NCBI GenBank assembly: GCA_964604565.1
Contig: CAZRZN010000028.1
Coordinates: 1-28,271 of the forward strand
Source: CAZRZN01 sp964604565
GTDB taxonomy: Bacteria; Pseudomonadota; Alphaproteobacteria; Rhodobacterales; Rhodobacteraceae
Reading direction: 5' to 3'
Length of the DNA: 28,271 bases
The position numbers and the translations under genes were made by a program. Below the pieces are notes generated by a model. It did not search any database. It was not told where the DNA came from and worked only from the letters and a program-made list of their open reading frames with translations. Positions 1-7,273 of this stretch are shown in pieces. The first letter of the stretch is position 1, and every line of letters begins with the position of its first letter.

Positions 1-1
1 C

Positions 2-265
2 ATGCCGGAGGAATCCCTTTCTGGATGGCAAAGATCTTTAATACCTGATCCGACATCAGAACATCAATGGATAGCGGAAGTCAGTCGCGCCATTGTAGCA
101 TCTGGAGAAACGATAATGTCCCCTCTATCAACGCTTTCCTCAAGAAAACTAGTTGTTCCAAACGCATCGTACGCAACGGCCCTTCAGGCAATCATCAGCT
201 ATATGAATATCATTTTCATATTTATGGTCGGCTTTTCAATACGCAGACGTTTCAAGGTCTCATAG
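2..265 (+). CDS. Possible C-terminal fragment of a membrane-anchored protein
   Basis: An open frame runs from the window edge to a TAG at 263-265, so the true start is probably outside the window and the ATG at 2 may be internal. The visible 87 residues end in a hydrophobic stretch (about residues 66-79, rich in I, F and M) followed by a basic RRRFK tail, as expected for a last membrane helix with a cytoplasmic tail. Codons are clearly AT-richer (many ATA, TCA, AGA, CTA) than those of every other gene here, which suggests recent acquisition. I do not recognise the family. The call could be wrong if this is simply AT-rich intergenic DNA. Confidence 0.3.
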   Translation: MPEESLSGWQRSLIPDPTSEHQWIAEVSRAIVASGETIMSPLSTLSSRKLVVPNASYATALQAIISYMNIIFIFMVGFSIRRRFKVS

Positions 266-471
266 AGCCCCTAGAATACCGCGTCCGGCACGGAATCAAG
301 GCCGAAGGCCGCCGTGCCAGCGCCGGCCCGCCCCCGTCGCACCAAAGGTGCGCCGATCATGGGTGGCTCGCCTCCGGCGAGACGGGCGGCGCTTGATCGA
401 CACCTGCGCAGACCTCGGATCCAGTCCTGACATTTCACCATAAATCGCGCCGCACAATCGCAGCAGCGCCA

Positions 472-519
472 CCCCGCGGGTCCGGCGCTGTCCCGGCTCG
501 CACGCCGCTCGGACGGGCA
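472..519 (+). repeat. 48-bp direct repeat, copy 1
   Basis: The segment starting CCCCGCGGGTCCGGCGCTGT and ending GGACGGGCA is identical to 599-646, with copy starts 127 bp apart. It lies outside any convincing gene. It could be a dispersed family of intergenic repeats or a local duplication. Confidence 0.85.
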
Positions 520-553
520 TCGGCGCCTCCGGGGCTTCGCCCGTTCGATCCTC

Positions 554-574
554 AAACGCTCCCCCGGAGCGTTT
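554..574. repeat. Perfect 9-bp inverted repeat with 3-nt loop
   Basis: AAACGCTCC (554-562) and GGAGCGTTT (566-574) are exact reverse complements around a CCC loop. The hairpin sits between the two 48-bp repeat copies. No T-run follows on either strand, so it looks more like a mobile intergenic palindrome than an intrinsic terminator. Confidence 0.7.
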
Positions 575-598
575 GCCGCCAAGCGGACCGGCTCTCAC

Positions 599-646
599 CC
601 CCGCGGGTCCGGCGCTGTCCCGGCTCGCACGCCGCTCGGACGGGCA
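599..646 (+). repeat. 48-bp direct repeat, copy 2
   Basis: This copy is identical over 48 bp to 472-519 and is preceded by one extra C in the leading C-run. It lies about 40 bp beyond the 3' end of the BrnA-like gene. Confidence 0.85.
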
Positions 647-687
647 CACCGCCCGCGCGCAGCCAGGGCCAGCCCCACATCCCGGCC

Positions 688-1179
688 TCAGGGCTTCTTC
701 TCCGGCTCCGGCATCTGCCCGCTGCCCGGCACGCCGAACTGCCAGCGCCGCGTGTTGATCGGCCCCTCCGGCGTGCGCAGGATATCGTTCACCTCGTCGC
801 CCCATTTGGCGCGCTCGGTCTCGGCCACGCGCTCCACCTCCTCGGGGCGCAGGATGTAATCGCTGGTGTCCGGCCCCTCGATCACCTTCGCCAGCCGGTA
901 GTGCATGAAGGCGCGCAGCACCCGGTTCATCCGGTGCTGATACCCCGGCCCCATCGCCTTGAAGAATTTCACCACATCCGCGTCGAACGCCACGGTGCAG
1001 CGCGTGCGCTTCACGTCCCGGCGGTCCTTGTCCTCCCAGATCTCGTGCCAGTCGGGCGGACACCCGCGCCGGTCCCACATGACGTTCAGCAGATCGCTTT
1101 CGATCATCTGCATCGCGTCGACCGCGTACATGAAATTCAGCCGCTCGGTCTTGGTCATGTCGGTCAGTTGCCTGCGCAT
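688..1179 (-). CDS. BrnA-like ribbon-helix-helix antitoxin family protein, no adjacent toxin
   Basis: The protein has 163 residues. Residues about 58-93 (RTRCTVAFDADVVKFFKAMG and the GYQHRMNRVLRAFM helix) match the BrnA antitoxin pattern, in which a short beta strand with Asp-Ala-Asp is followed by 'hFK..G.GYQ.R.N.VLRAfM'. BrnA proteins are DNA-binding partners of BrnT toxins and repress their own operon. Here the N-terminal 55 residues and the C-terminal 65 residues are extra, and no BrnT-like gene sits on either side, so a stand-alone regulator is more likely than half of a toxin pair. The start at 1179 is chosen because AGGAGG lies about 8 nt upstream; Met8 is a weaker alternative. The gene diverges from parE across a 179-bp region. 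The function is inferred from the domain only. Confidence 0.7.
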   Translation of the reverse strand: MRRQLTDMTKTERLNFMYAVDAMQMIESDLLNVMWDRRGCPPDWHEIWEDKDRRDVKRTRCTVAFDADVVKFFKAMGPGYQHRMNRVLRAFMHYRLAKVIEGPDTSDYILRPEEVERVAETERAKWGDEVNDILRTPEGPINTRRWQFGVPGSGQMPEPEKKP

Positions 1180-1253
1180 CGGTCCGCCCTCCTGTGCCCT
1201 CCGCAGGCAGCAGACTCGGTGCAAAAGGTTAAGGCGGGATATGTCCGGCGTGC

Positions 1254-1288
1254 GCACAGGTTGTGCATAACCTGTGCATGGGTTGTGC
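1254..1288. promoter_or_regulatory. 11-bp phased TGTGC repeats with a DnaA-box match upstream of parE
   Basis: In the divergent region between the BrnA-like gene and parE, TTGTGC (1261), CTGTGC (1272) and TTGTGC (1283) occur exactly 11 bp apart; the first two continue as TGTGCAT. The first copy is also the middle of a perfect dyad, GCACAGGTT (1254-1262) and AACCTGTGC (1269-1277). TGTGCATAA (1262-1270) reads TTATGCACA on the minus strand, which fits the DnaA-box consensus TTATNCACA. This could be an operator for the BrnA-like repressor, a DnaA-responsive element, or both. It ends about 70 bp before the parE start. Confidence 0.5.
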
Positions 1289-1358
1289 CTGCCCCTTTTC
1301 GGCTTGGTCCCGCTCTGCCATACTGGGGACAACAGGGCAGAACAAAACAGGCACACAC

Positions 1359-3317
1359 ATGGCAGATGACCTTCTCCGGGCGACCGAGACCCCCGCCTAT
1401 GACGCCTCCTCCATCGAGGTGCTCGAAGGGCTGGAACCCGTGCGCAAGCGCCCCGGCATGTATATCGGCGGCACGGATGAACGCGCGCTGCATCACCTTG
1501 TGGCAGAGGTGCTGGACAACTCCATGGATGAGGCGGTGGCCGGTCACGCCAACCGCATAGAGGTCGCGCTGCTAGCGGATTATTCCATTGAAATCAAGGA
1601 CAACGGGCGCGGCATCCCGATCGACCCGCATCCGAAATTCCCCGGCAAATCTGCGCTGGAGGTGATCCTCTGCACCCTGCACGCGGGCGGAAAATTCTCC
1701 GGCAAGGCCTATGAGACGTCGGGCGGTCTGCACGGTGTCGGCGCCTCCGTGGTCAATGCGCTGTCGGATTCCATGGTCGTGCAGGTGGCCCGCAACAAGG
1801 AATTGCACGAACAGCGGTTCTCCCGCGGGATCCCGCTTGGCCCGGTCGCCAAGGTCGGTCAGGCCCCCAACCGGCGCGGCACCACGGTGACCTTCCACGC
1901 TGACGAAGAAATCTTTGGTTCTCATAGGTTTAAGCCGTCCCGCCTGTTCAAGATGGTGCGCTCCAAGGCGTATCTTTTCTCCGGGGTGGAGATCCGCTGG
2001 AAGTCCGAAATCGCAGAGGGCGACACCCCGCAGGAGGCCACCTTCCACTTCCCCGGCGGCCTGTCCGACTACCTCACCGAGACCTTGGGCAGCGCCAGCA
2101 CATATGCCACGAAACCCTTTGCCGGAACCGTTGATTTCAAAGAGAAATTCAAGACGCCGGGCAAGGTGGAATGGGCGATAAACTGGACCCCGGCGCGCGA
2201 CGGGTTCATCCAGTCCTACTGCAACACGGTCCCCACGCCAGAGGGCGGCACCCATGAGGCGGGCTTCTGGTCGGCGATCCTCAAGGGCATCCGCGCCTAC
2301 GGCGAGCTGGTCAACAACAAGAAGGCCGCCCAGATCACCCGCGACGATCTGATCACCGGCGGCTGCGCGCTGGTCTCCTGCTTCATCCGGGAGCCGGAGT
2401 TCGTCGGCCAGACCAAGGACCGTCTCGCCACCGCAGAGGCGCAGCGTCTGGTGGAAAACGCGGTGCGCGACCATTTCGATAACTGGTTGGCATCAGACAT
2501 GAAATCGGCCGGCGCGATCCTCGACTTTCTCGTTCTGCGGTCCGAGGAACGGCTTCGCCGCAGGCAGGAAAAGGAAACGGCGCGCAAATCCGCGACCAAG
2601 AAACTGCGCCTTCCGGGCAAGCTGACGGACTGCACCTCCAAGACCCGCGAGGGCACGGAGATCTTCATCGTGGAGGGCGATTCGGCCGGCGGCTCCGCCA
2701 AGGGCGCGCGCTTCCGCGAGTTTCAGGCGCTGCTGCCCCTGCGCGGCAAGATCCTGAATGTCCTTGGCGCGGCCTCCAGCAAACTGGGCCAGAACGCCGA
2801 GATCCGCGACCTCTGCGAGGCGCTGGGGGTCGGTCTGGGCAGCAAGTTCAGCATCGACGACCTGCGCTACGACAAGGTCATCATCATGACCGACGCGGAT
2901 GTGGACGGCGCGCATATCGCAGCGCTTCTGATGACGTTCTTTTACACGCAGATGCGCCCGTTGATCGACAACGGGCACCTTTATCTGGCCTGCCCCCCCT
3001 TGTATCGCCTGACTCAGGGCGCGAAGCGTCTGTATGTGGCCGACGACGCCGCCAAGGACGCCGCCTTTGCCAAGGGCCTGGGCGGCAAGGGGAAAATCGA
3101 TGTCCAGAGATTCAAGGGCCTCGGCGAGATGGACGCCAAGGACCTCAAGGAGACGACGATGGACCCGAAATCGCGGACCCTGATCCGGGTGACCATCGAC
3201 GAGGACGAACCGGGCGAAACCAGCGATCTGGTGGAGCGTCTGATGGGCAAGAAACCGGAATTGCGGTTTCAGTATATTCAGGAGAATGCGCGTTTCGTCG
3301 AGGAACTGGATGTCTGA
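1359..3317 (+). CDS. parE: DNA topoisomerase IV subunit B (ParE)
   Basis: This is the ATPase subunit of topoisomerase IV, which works with ParC to separate linked daughter chromosomes. The 652 residues follow the full type IIA layout. The GHKL ATPase has EVLDN (50-54), DNGRGIP (81-87) and the ATP lid GGLHGVGASVVNALS (122-136). The transducer domain carries QTKDRL around the catalytic Lys353. The TOPRIM domain has the metal-binding Glu in IVEGDSAGG (437-445) and the Asp pair TDADVDGAH (511-519). The C-terminus has QRFKGLGEMD (583-592). The length and the lack of the inserted domain of longer GyrB proteins favour ParE over GyrB. An in-frame ATG at 1263 is open, but the ATG at 1359 starts the protein where the family normally begins. 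Its ribosome site is weak. Confidence 0.95.
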   Translation: MADDLLRATETPAYDASSIEVLEGLEPVRKRPGMYIGGTDERALHHLVAEVLDNSMDEAVAGHANRIEVALLADYSIEIKDNGRGIPIDPHPKFPGKSALEVILCTLHAGGKFSGKAYETSGGLHGVGASVVNALSDSMVVQVARNKELHEQRFSRGIPLGPVAKVGQAPNRRGTTVTFHADEEIFGSHRFKPSRLFKMVRSKAYLFSGVEIRWKSEIAEGDTPQEATFHFPGGLSDYLTETLGSASTYATKPFAGTVDFKEKFKTPGKVEWAINWTPARDGFIQSYCNTVPTPEGGTHEAGFWSAILKGIRAYGELVNNKKAAQITRDDLITGGCALVSCFIREPEFVGQTKDRLATAEAQRLVENAVRDHFDNWLASDMKSAGAILDFLVLRSEERLRRRQEKETARKSATKKLRLPGKLTDCTSKTREGTEIFIVEGDSAGGSAKGARFREFQALLPLRGKILNVLGAASSKLGQNAEIRDLCEALGVGLGSKFSIDDLRYDKVIIMTDADVDGAHIAALLMTFFYTQMRPLIDNGHLYLACPPLYRLTQGAKRLYVADDAAKDAAFAKGLGGKGKIDVQRFKGLGEMDAKDLKETTMDPKSRTLIRVTIDEDEPGETSDLVERLMGKKPELRFQYIQENARFVEELDV

Positions 3318-3593
3318 TTGGCCTGTGCGGTCCACGTGGCGCCACTGACCCCGACCTGCGGCTGACAAGGCGCGCAGCAGGCTTTCAATACCGGTCCAAC
3401 CGGCCGGCGGCATGGTGTCATCGCGACCGATGCGCCCGGTCACGGAATGACCGCCCCGACCCACCAATGCGGTTCCAGCGCGGCATCCTGAAGGGCTTGG
3501 TCATTCTCACATCCGGGTGAAATCGCTGAGCTTTCGCGACGGATGCCGCATTGCGCCCTTGCCAAGCCATACCCCTTGCGCAACTCTCCAGCC

Positions 3594-4292
3594 ATGCGCG
3601 TGATCGCCCTGTTTGCCCTGCTGATCCTGACCGCCTGCGGGCGCCCCCTGACCGTGTCCGAAACCGCCTATCTGCAAGCGATCCACGGTGAGCAGATCGA
3701 CACCACGCGGATGCGGATCGTCGACGGCAATCCCGCCGGGGCCGCCACCTACAGGATCCCCGTTCGGCCCCGGACAACCTGTCAGGAACGCCTCTGGCCC
3801 CCGCAGACCAAGTCGCGCACCATCACCGTCTCACCCGCTGCGACGGTCCTGTTCAACAGGGTGCTGCTGCGCGAGGATATCTATCGCCCTGATTTTCTGG
3901 CGGGATGGCCGGACCGGATCGACATTTTCGACGCCATGCTCTTTGCGCATGAGGCCACCCATGTCTGGCAATGGCAAAACCGCAAATTGACCGGTTACCA
4001 CCCGATCAAAGCCCTGCGCGAACATTCCGCAAGCGAGGACCCCTATCTGTTCGACACCGAAACGACCCGCGATTTTCTTGATTTCGGTTACGAACAGCAA
4101 GGCAGCATCGTCGAGGAATACGTCTGTTGCAGGCTGCTCGATCCAGCCGCACCGCGCACCGCGCGGCTGCGCGGGATGCTCGGGAAATACCTGCCCATAG
4201 ACCGCCTCGATTCGGCAATCGACCGGCCCCGGGTCATTCTCCCGTGGAAGGACGCCAGGACCGAAGGAATCTGCCGCGCCGATCCGTCGTAA
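3594..4292 (+). CDS. Putative lipoprotein with HExxH metal-binding motif
   Basis: The 232-residue product begins with a lipoprotein signal (MRVIALFALLILTAC, lipobox L12-T-A-C15), so it should be lipid-anchored after cleavage at Cys15. The central segment has HEATH (119-123) followed by VWQWQ, the zinc-metallopeptidase HExxH signature. Glu174/Glu175 about 50 residues downstream could provide the third ligand. The HEATHVWQ wording resembles peptidase-like DUF4157-type domains, but I cannot assign a family. The start at 3594 is chosen because it places the signal peptide at the N-terminus; an upstream in-frame ATG at 3543 would hide it. There is no clear ribosome site. The gene ends one base before the convergent cytochrome gene. 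Confidence 0.7.
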   Translation: MRVIALFALLILTACGRPLTVSETAYLQAIHGEQIDTTRMRIVDGNPAGAATYRIPVRPRTTCQERLWPPQTKSRTITVSPAATVLFNRVLLREDIYRPDFLAGWPDRIDIFDAMLFAHEATHVWQWQNRKLTGYHPIKALREHSASEDPYLFDTETTRDFLDFGYEQQGSIVEEYVCCRLLDPAAPRTARLRGMLGKYLPIDRLDSAIDRPRVILPWKDARTEGICRADPS

Positions 4293-4293
4293 C

Positions 4294-4692
4294 CTATTCG
4301 GTCCGCTGCAATTCCTGCAGGTAGGCAACCAGATCGACGACCGGCTGCGATGTCAGGATCGGCTGACCCGAGGGCGCCTTCATCGGAACATCGAAGACCC
4401 GTTCAAAATAATCGCCGAAAACCGGCATGGGTGAGCCATGCGCCACAAGCGGGTCGCGCCCGTCGATCCGCTTGACCACGCGGATCAGGGGAAAGGTTCC
4501 GCCGTTGCTGGCCGAAAGCTCGGTCAGATTGGTCGGGGCAATGGTCAGAATCCCGGCCATGGGCCCGTCTCCGCGCCCTTCGAGACCGTGGCACGTGGCG
4601 CAATGAGTGTAATAATGCGCCCGTCCGATATCGGCATCCTGCGCCAAAGCCGGCGCGGCCAGCAAGCAGAGCAGCGCTGGACTGAGTTTCAT
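4294..4692 (-). CDS. Secreted monohaem cytochrome c
   Basis: The protein has 132 residues with a signal peptide (cleavage expected after ALA, residue 17). It has one haem c attachment site, CATCH (31-35), and a likely distal ligand, Met89, in GSPMPVFGDYF, which fits a periplasmic class I cytochrome c electron carrier. GLEGRGDGPMAG after the haem site is typical of the cytochrome c6/cbb3-III-like group. The start is supported by GGAGG 7 nt upstream. It diverges from the DUF1194 gene across 122 bp and converges with the lipoprotein gene, the stop codons being one base apart. No oxidase or dehydrogenase partner is encoded nearby, so the electron donor and acceptor are unknown. Confidence 0.85.
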   Translation of the reverse strand: MKLSPALLCLLAAPALAQDADIGRAHYYTHCATCHGLEGRGDGPMAGILTIAPTNLTELSASNGGTFPLIRVVKRIDGRDPLVAHGSPMPVFGDYFERVFDVPMKAPSGQPILTSQPVVDLVAYLQELQRTE

Positions 4693-4814
4693 GGCATATC
4701 CTCCGGTTGATCCATGCAACGACCCTGCCACGGGGCCGATATCAAAACCATGACCCGTATCAATGTGGGCCTGACGGCCGGGCGCCCTATTTCCTTGTCA
4801 AAAGGGAGAAAGAC

Positions 4815-5516
4815 ATGCGTTGGATGATCCTTGCCGTTTTCACCTGGGCCAGCACGGCCATGGCGCAGGACACGGACCTTGAACTGGTTTTGCTGGCCGA
4901 TGCATCCGGCAGTATCGACCAACGCGAGATCGAATTTCAACGGCAGGGCTATGCACAGGCGATCACCGACCCGGAGGTTCTGGCCGCTATCGCGAATACT
5001 GCCTATGGCAATATCGCCGTGACCTATGTGGAATGGGCCGCCAACCAGGCCGTTGTGGCAGACTGGATGCGGATTGCGGGACCGGACTCCGCCGAGGCCT
5101 TTGCCGCCCAATTGCTGGGCAAGCCCCGGCAGGCCTACGGGCGCAATGCAATCGGCGCCGCCCTGCTGGAGGCGCTGCGCCTGATGGACACCAATGAATT
5201 CGACGGCTGGCGGCGGGTGATCGATTTTTCCGGGGATAGCGTGAATTCCTATTCCGGGCCGCCGATCGCGCAGGCGCGCGAGACCGTTCTGGCCGCCGGT
5301 GTGACGATCAATGCCCTGCCGATCCTTCGGCCGAACGATCCGGGACGCGCCCATGGCGGGCTTGAGGCGCTCTATGCGGAGCGCATCGTTGGCGGACCGG
5401 GCGCATTCGTGGTCACGGCGGAAAACCGCGCGTCTTTTGCGGAGGCCGTGAAACGAAAGCTGATCCTGGAGATTTCCGGTCAGATGCCGGGCGTGGATGT
5501 CGCGCGCAACGACTGA
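4815..5516 (+). CDS. DUF1194 (von Willebrand A-like) secreted protein
   Basis: The 233-residue protein has a signal peptide (MRWMILAVFTWASTAMA, cleavage near residue 17) followed by one von Willebrand A-like domain. The first strand ends in the metal-ion-dependent adhesion motif DASGS (29-33), and DFSGDSVNS (137-145) supplies the second half expected in DUF1194 proteins. These are common secreted proteins of alphaproteobacteria with no established function; binding of a protein partner through the metal site is the reasonable guess. The start at 4815 is preceded by AGGGAGA; the longer frame from 4707 would bury the signal peptide. Its stop lies 5 bp from the end of the convergent next gene. 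Confidence 0.85.
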   Translation: MRWMILAVFTWASTAMAQDTDLELVLLADASGSIDQREIEFQRQGYAQAITDPEVLAAIANTAYGNIAVTYVEWAANQAVVADWMRIAGPDSAEAFAAQLLGKPRQAYGRNAIGAALLEALRLMDTNEFDGWRRVIDFSGDSVNSYSGPPIAQARETVLAAGVTINALPILRPNDPGRAHGGLEALYAERIVGGPGAFVVTAENRASFAEAVKRKLILEISGQMPGVDVARND

Positions 5517-5521
5517 CGTTT

Positions 5522-7000
5522 TCAGACCACGGCCGTCAGATGCGCGCCCGGATGTCCGGCCTCCTGCGGCCAGGCAATGGACTCTCCGCCGGAGCGCAAT
5601 TCCGCATGGCCCCGCCCGAAATGGCGCGGATGTGAACATATCTGAATCATGCGACCGTCGAAGTCACGCAGGGACAGGCGCGCGCTGCGGTTGTCCTGTT
5701 CGAGGCTCTCACGCAGTAGATGCAGCGCAATAGCCTGTCCCAACCGCAGATCATGATGGTTTTCTGCCGGAAACCACCCCCCCGACACACACCGCAAAAG
5801 AGCGATGTTGGATGCGAGGCGATCGACCCGATCCTCCAGCGCCAAGACTGGTTCGTGGGCCCCGACCCGGTGCAAACGGGTCCGGCGGGAGGTGTCGAAA
5901 CAGGCCTTGATCAACGTCGACAACGCGCCTGCAACGATCACGTGCGCTGCGATGTCCGACGGGTTGAGGTGCTGGCGTTCCGGTCGTGCCAGGGGCAGAA
6001 AGAGGCTGGCGTCGAACCGTTGCGGCCCGCGCCGGGCGCGATTGGCACGGCTGACCCAATGCAGGAGGTTGGGGGCGGCCGCCGCCAGTTCCTCGGCGGC
6101 CTCGCGATATGGCGACCCCTGGGCCGCCTGACCGCGTTCCTCCCGCCCCAGCCAAACGGTCATCCGCGCAGCCGTCACTGCCGGGCGGGGCAACCGGTCC
6201 GGCTGACCCGCCCGAAACAGCGCAAAGCGACATGCCAAGGATTCCGCCTCCGCCATGAGGGACAAGAGCCGCTGACCGGACCATAGCCCGCCATCGGGCA
6301 AGCCGGCATCCATTGCGGTCCCGTCTGCCAACGTCGCCAGAGCGGCATTGTGAAAGGGACGCGCCGGGGGCATGTCATGCAGCGCCTCTGCCCGGTCGCC
6401 GAGGCTGACAAGGGACGGCTGGCACGGCGCGGCATCCGGCAAGTGCACGCTTGCACCGCTGTGGCCGGCGCACCAATTCCGCCAATCCGACATCGGCGCA
6501 TCCCTTTCGGGACATGCCTGCGGCGCGGTCGGGGCGGCCGCATGGTCGTTTTCCCACAGCGACGACAGGACCGGGCCATTGCCGCCGAAATGCGCGACAC
6601 AACCGCGCAGCAGGCTGTTCAGCGTCAGTTGGCCATCGCAATTCCAACGCATGTGACGACGCCGATCGGCCTCGCCGTCCTGCCCGTCGCCGGGGGCGGC
6701 AGACGTCACAACCAGCGGGCTTCGTGCGTCGAACCACGAAAGATTGCGCAGTTCGCAAAGCAATTCATGCATGGTCAGACGTGTGGTGCCGTCCAGTCGA
6801 AGTGCGCAATGCGGATCCCGCAGCGCCTCTGGCCGCAGATCCTGCACCAATCCCAACGCATAGAGTTCGGCCATATCCGCGGCGAGTTCGGGCGCCGTCA
6901 TGTGTGGCGCGTCAGGCCCGGAGATCCGGGTTGCAGGCGAATGGTCTTCCCGTCCCCCGTCTATGGTGCGAAAACGATCTGCAGGTGTCTTGCCAGTCAT
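5522..7000 (-). CDS. Degenerate vanadium-bromoperoxidase-like protein, probable pseudoenzyme
   Basis: The protein has 492 residues and no signal peptide. Several blocks resemble algal/bacterial vanadium bromoperoxidases in the same order: AELYALGLVQD (44-54), LLRGCVAHFGGNGPVLSSLW (130-149), HVIVAGALSTLIKACFD (353-369, like HATVAGACVTVLKAFFD), and LASNIALLRCVSGGW (395-409) with LRLGQAIALHLL (418-429). In active enzymes the third block begins Ser-Gly-His and the fourth has Arg-x5-His, the His binding vanadate. Here Ser-Gly is Ala351-Ala352 and the expected vanadate His is Trp409, while His353 and Arg403 remain. I infer a fold kept without haloperoxidase chemistry. The start is chosen because GAGGG lies 7 nt upstream. 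It is divergent from the protease gene across 273 bp. The family assignment is by eye, so moderate. Confidence 0.6.
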   Translation of the reverse strand: MTGKTPADRFRTIDGGREDHSPATRISGPDAPHMTAPELAADMAELYALGLVQDLRPEALRDPHCALRLDGTTRLTMHELLCELRNLSWFDARSPLVVTSAAPGDGQDGEADRRRHMRWNCDGQLTLNSLLRGCVAHFGGNGPVLSSLWENDHAAAPTAPQACPERDAPMSDWRNWCAGHSGASVHLPDAAPCQPSLVSLGDRAEALHDMPPARPFHNAALATLADGTAMDAGLPDGGLWSGQRLLSLMAEAESLACRFALFRAGQPDRLPRPAVTAARMTVWLGREERGQAAQGSPYREAAEELAAAAPNLLHWVSRANRARRGPQRFDASLFLPLARPERQHLNPSDIAAHVIVAGALSTLIKACFDTSRRTRLHRVGAHEPVLALEDRVDRLASNIALLRCVSGGWFPAENHHDLRLGQAIALHLLRESLEQDNRSARLSLRDFDGRMIQICSHPRHFGRGHAELRSGGESIAWPQEAGHPGAHLTAVV

Positions 7001-7061
7001 GGTGTTTCCCTCGAGTCCGGTCTGCCGCCGCGGTGGTGGGTCAACGGCACGTTTCCTCGAC

Positions 7062-7125
7062 CTTGCGATGCATCCGTGAATACAGCGCAAATGAAGCGCA
7101 ATTCTGGCGTGAATGCCGCATGAAA
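7062..7125. promoter_or_regulatory. Array of short motifs at exact 11-bp period, candidate SARP-type operator
   Basis: In the divergent region between the bromoperoxidase-like and protease genes, 9-mers starting at 7062, 7073, 7084, 7095, 7106 and 7117 align as NGCGYRAWT: CTTGCGATG, TCCGTGAAT, AGCGCAAAT, AGCGCAATT, GGCGTGAAT, CGCATGAAA. The spacing is 11 bp every time, one helical turn. SARP regulators are known to bind heptamer direct repeats with 11-bp periodicity, and a SARP-type gene lies 3.5 kb away in the same locus. Binding by that regulator is inference. Confidence 0.5.
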
Positions 7126-7130
7126 TATGG
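7119..7130 (+). repeat. 12-mer CATGAAATATGG, copy 1
   Basis: Identical to 10484-10495 and in the same orientation. It overlaps the last unit of the phased array, upstream of the protease gene. The other copy lies in the second divergent promoter region of the same four-gene locus. Confidence 0.6.
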
Positions 7131-7273
7131 CTGCAATTGACTTTTTCGTGGCAAATGGTCCCGATGCATCGCCAAGGCACGTGCCGAAAACGCCGAGGCC
7201 ATGCTTGACCGGCCCGGAAAAAGCCTTTCTGCTTTGAGAATGGGCCAGTCGACGCATTTCGGAGGATCGCACC

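Larger units (their letters stand above)
266..687. other. Gene-free GC-rich stretch with hairpins and a direct repeat
   Basis: About 420 bases lie between the left-edge fragment and the end of the BrnA-like gene. No frame here looks like a protein: the long minus-strand frames are arginine- and alanine-rich and resemble translations of GC-rich repeats. It contains small perfect hairpins at 338-352 (CGCACC/GGTGCG) and 367-381 (CTCGCC/GGCGAG), a 9-bp-stem hairpin at 554-574, and two copies of a 48-bp repeat listed separately. None is followed by a T-run, so I do not call a terminator. It looks like accumulated dispersed intergenic repeats. Confidence 0.5.

Noticed and set aside
296..1078. 260-residue minus-strand frame across the repeats and the BrnA-like gene
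   Set aside because: Arg/Ala/Gly-rich shadow frame overlapping a better-supported gene in another frame.
3336..3345. Palindrome GTGGCGCCAC just after parE
   Set aside because: Five-base arms with no loop and no T-run; not a terminator, and too short to call an operator.
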